From an uncultured Kangiella sp. (GTDB taxonomy: Bacteria > Pseudomonadota > Gammaproteobacteria > Enterobacterales > DSM-103792), in contig CAMLKQ010000086.1 of assembly GCA_946480585.1 (NCBI GenBank), forward strand, positions 1-8,376: 8,376 bases of DNA, given 5' to 3'. How positions within the stretch are numbered: position 1 is the first letter of the stretch; every line of letters begins with the position of its first letter. Position numbers and translations under genes: made by a program. A model generated the notes under the pieces. It searched no databases and had not been told where the DNA came from. It saw only the letters and a list, made by a program, of their open reading frames with translations. This document shows, one piece after another, positions 7,034-8,376 of the stretch.

Positions 7034-7252
7034 ATGGCTCGCGAAGACTCCATTGAAATGCAGGGTGTGGTACTGGAAACCCTGCCGAACACGATGTTCC
7101 GCGTGAAGCTGGAAAACGGCCACGTGATCACCGCCCATATTTCCGGCAAGATGCGCAAGAACTACATCCGCATTCTGACCGGCGACGACGTCACTGTTGA
7201 AATGACGCCGTACGATCTGACCAAAGGCCGGATTATCTTCCGCGCTCGCTGA
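7034..7252 (+). CDS. infA: Translation initiation factor IF-1
   Basis: IF-1 binds the A site of the 30S subunit during initiation and helps IF-2 and IF-3 select the initiator tRNA. The product is 72 residues, the standard length, and forms a single OB-fold (S1-like) domain. It is nearly identical to the E. coli protein: [21 protein letters not shown] at 9-29, [14 protein letters not shown] at 35-48, and [10 protein letters not shown] at 58-67. The ATG at 7034 gives the classic [11 protein letters not shown] start. The Shine-Dalgarno sequence is poor (only GATAGAG). The gene has its own likely promoter in the gap after bpt and a hairpin terminator shortly after its stop. It points towards clpA, as in other gammaproteobacteria. 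Confidence 0.98.
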   Translation: MAREDSIEMQGVVLETLPNTMFRVKLENGHVITAHISGKMRKNYIRILTGDDVTVEMTPYDLTKGRIIFRAR

Positions 7253-7270
7253 GTGCTACGCCGAAAAACG

Positions 7271-7297
7271 AAAGGGAAGCCTGCGCTTCCCTTTTTT
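7271..7297 (+). terminator. Intrinsic terminator of infA
   Basis: AAAGGGAAGC (7271-7280) and GCTTCCCTTT (7285-7294) form a perfect 10-bp stem around CTGC, and the T run continues to 7297. It begins 18 bases after the infA stop. A-rich sequence on the left side would also let it act weakly in the opposite direction. Confidence 0.9.
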
Positions 7298-7371
7298 GTT
7301 GTGCGTCGCTTTCGCTTCGAACGGATTTAGGCCACCGTTCAACAACGCCCTGACAGCGATCAAACTCAGCA

Positions 7372-7395
7372 AAAAGGCGGCTAACGCCGCCTTTT
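7372..7395 (-). terminator. Intrinsic terminator of clpA (works in both directions)
   Basis: AAAAGGCGGC (7372-7381) and GCCGCCTTTT (7386-7395) form a perfect 10-bp stem around TAAC. Read on the minus strand, the hairpin ends in five T's, about 33 bases after the clpA stop. On the plus strand TTTTGTTTT follows it, so it backs up the infA terminator. Confidence 0.88.
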
Positions 7396-7412
7396 GTTTT
7401 GTTCATTGCTGT

Positions 7413-7428
7413 CGCGAGCCGGCTCGCG
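7413..7428. repeat. 16-base perfect palindrome directly after the clpA stop
   Basis: CGCGAGCC/GGCTCGCG is a perfect 8+8 palindrome that abuts the clpA stop codon (7429-7431). With no spacer it cannot form a full hairpin but could fold with a 4-base loop. No T run follows directly, and the separate terminator at 7372-7395 already serves clpA. Its role is unknown. Confidence 0.6.
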
Positions 7429-8376
7429 TCAGGTCGCCTTGGCCTGCTCCAATGCCGGCGCCGCTTTCTCGACAATCTCGAAATCGAGCTTGTCGTCTTC
7501 CAGCATTACATGCACTTCGCCGCCACGTGACAGTTTGCCAAACAACAGTTCGTCGGCGAGCGGTTTGCGCAGCTGATCGCGGATGATGCGTGCCATCGGC
7601 CGTGCCCCCATCGCCCGGTCGTAACCTTTCTCGGCCAGCCACGCCCGTGCTTCCGAACTGACTTCCAGGCTGACGCCCTTGGCATCGAGCTGCGCCTGCA
7701 GTTCGACAATGAACTTGTCGACCACCGACAGGATCACTTCCGATGCCAGCGCCTTGAACTGGACAATCGAGTCCAGACGGTTGCGGAACTCCGGACTGAA
7801 CAGCCGCTTGATGGCATCCATGCTGTCGAGACTGTGATCGTTCAAGGTGAAACCGATCGAGCTCTTCGACATTTCCTCGGCGCCCGCATTGGTGGTCATG
7901 ATGATGATCACGTTGCGAAAATCCGCTTTGCGGCCGTTGTTGTCGGTCAGCGTGCCGTGGTCCATGACCTGCAGCAGCAGGTTGAACACGTCCGGATGCG
8001 CTTTCTCGATTTCATCCAGCAGCAACACCGAATGCGGGTTCTTGCAGACCGCTTCGGTCAGCAAGCCACCTTGATCGTAACCGACGTAGCCGGGCGGTGC
8101 GCCGATCAGGCGCGACACGGTGTGCCGCTCCATGTACTCGGACATGTCAAAGCGCAGCAGCTGCAAGCCGAGAATGCGCGCGAGCTGTTTGGTCACTTCG
8201 GTCTTGCCGACACCGGTCGGACCGGCAAACAGGAACGAACCGACCGGTTTATCTTCGGTGCCAAGACCCGAGCGCGCCAGCTTGATCGCATCGGCCAGCT
8301 GCATGATGGCTTCGTCCTGACCGAACACCACGCCTTTCAGCGACTGGCCAAGATTGCGCAGCGCTTCGCGATCCGA
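7429..8376 (-). CDS. clpA: ATP-dependent Clp protease ATP-binding subunit ClpA, C-terminal part (cut by window edge)
   Basis: ClpA is the hexameric AAA+ unfoldase that feeds proteins to ClpP. With the adaptor ClpS it takes the N-degron substrates that Aat and Bpt create. The window holds the last 315 codons (about 40 % of a normal ClpA), open to the right edge; the N-domain, first AAA+ module and start are missing. This is the second AAA+ module: DREALRNLGQSLKGVVFGQD near the edge, Walker A GPTGVGKT (visible residues 52-59), SEYMERHTVSRLIGAPPGYVG, Walker B LLLDEIEK (118-125), sensor-1 TTNAG, the ClpP-docking loop tripeptide IGF (174-176; IGL in E. coli), FRNR with the arginine finger (197-200), and sensor-2 GARPM (257-261). 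The C-terminal tail is short. The gene is convergent with infA; clpS would be expected beyond the right edge. Confidence 0.98.
   Translation of the reverse strand, partial: SDREALRNLGQSLKGVVFGQDEAIMQLADAIKLARSGLGTEDKPVGSFLFAGPTGVGKTEVTKQLARILGLQLLRFDMSEYMERHTVSRLIGAPPGYVGYDQGGLLTEAVCKNPHSVLLLDEIEKAHPDVFNLLLQVMDHGTLTDNNGRKADFRNVIIIMTTNAGAEEMSKSSIGFTLNDHSLDSMDAIKRLFSPEFRNRLDSIVQFKALASEVILSVVDKFIVELQAQLDAKGVSLEVSSEARAWLAEKGYDRAMGARPMARIIRDQLRKPLADELLFGKLSRGGEVHVMLEDDKLDFEIVEKAAPALEQAKAT

Noticed and set aside
7253..7428. A tRNA gene (serW-like) between infA and clpA, as in E. coli
   Set aside because: No GTTCGAATC-type T-arm, anticodon arm or acceptor pairing is visible; the space is taken by two terminator hairpins.

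Overview
The window looks like a chromosomal segment of a gammaproteobacterium with fairly high GC (about 60 % by eye). The core gene order trxB - aat - bpt (ate) - infA, meeting clpA head-on, is the order known from Pseudomonas and relatives; E. coli has a variant with aat - infA - clpA and a serW tRNA that is absent here. Genus cannot be fixed from the sequence alone, and nothing points to a plasmid, phage or insertion sequence.

Layout. At the left edge, on the minus strand, is the start of a secreted hydrolase-like protein cut by the window (1-260). Next, also minus, is a 99-residue helix-hairpin-helix protein of the Cdd1 family (410-709). The 149 bases between them hold three inverted repeats. 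After a divergent spacer (710-935, no gene) comes plus-strand trxB (936-1889) with a very strong hairpin terminator, then aat (2040-2756). A tightly packed three-gene operon follows (2894-6215): an outer-membrane beta-barrel protein, a small periplasmic phosphate-binding-like protein, and a membrane diguanylate cyclase with HAMP, PAS and GGDEF domains. It has its own likely promoter and a structured leader. Plus-strand bpt (6248-6964) and infA (7034-7252) come next. A 176-base convergent spacer with two terminators and a 16-base palindrome separates infA from the 3' part of clpA on the minus strand (7429-8376).

How the genes fit together. Aat and Bpt attach Leu/Phe to proteins with N-terminal Arg/Lys, or Leu to proteins with N-terminal Asp/Glu. 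These products are N-degrons, delivered by ClpS to ClpAP, so three genes of one degradation route lie around infA. TrxB and InfA are housekeeping genes. The unusual part is the operon wedged between aat and bpt, which are normally neighbours. Its products would occupy the outer membrane, the periplasm and the inner membrane with a cytoplasmic c-di-GMP output, which suggests an envelope-spanning sensory unit. That arrangement resembles the YfiB/YfiR/YfiN system in logic but uses different protein families. The signal it senses cannot be read from the sequence.
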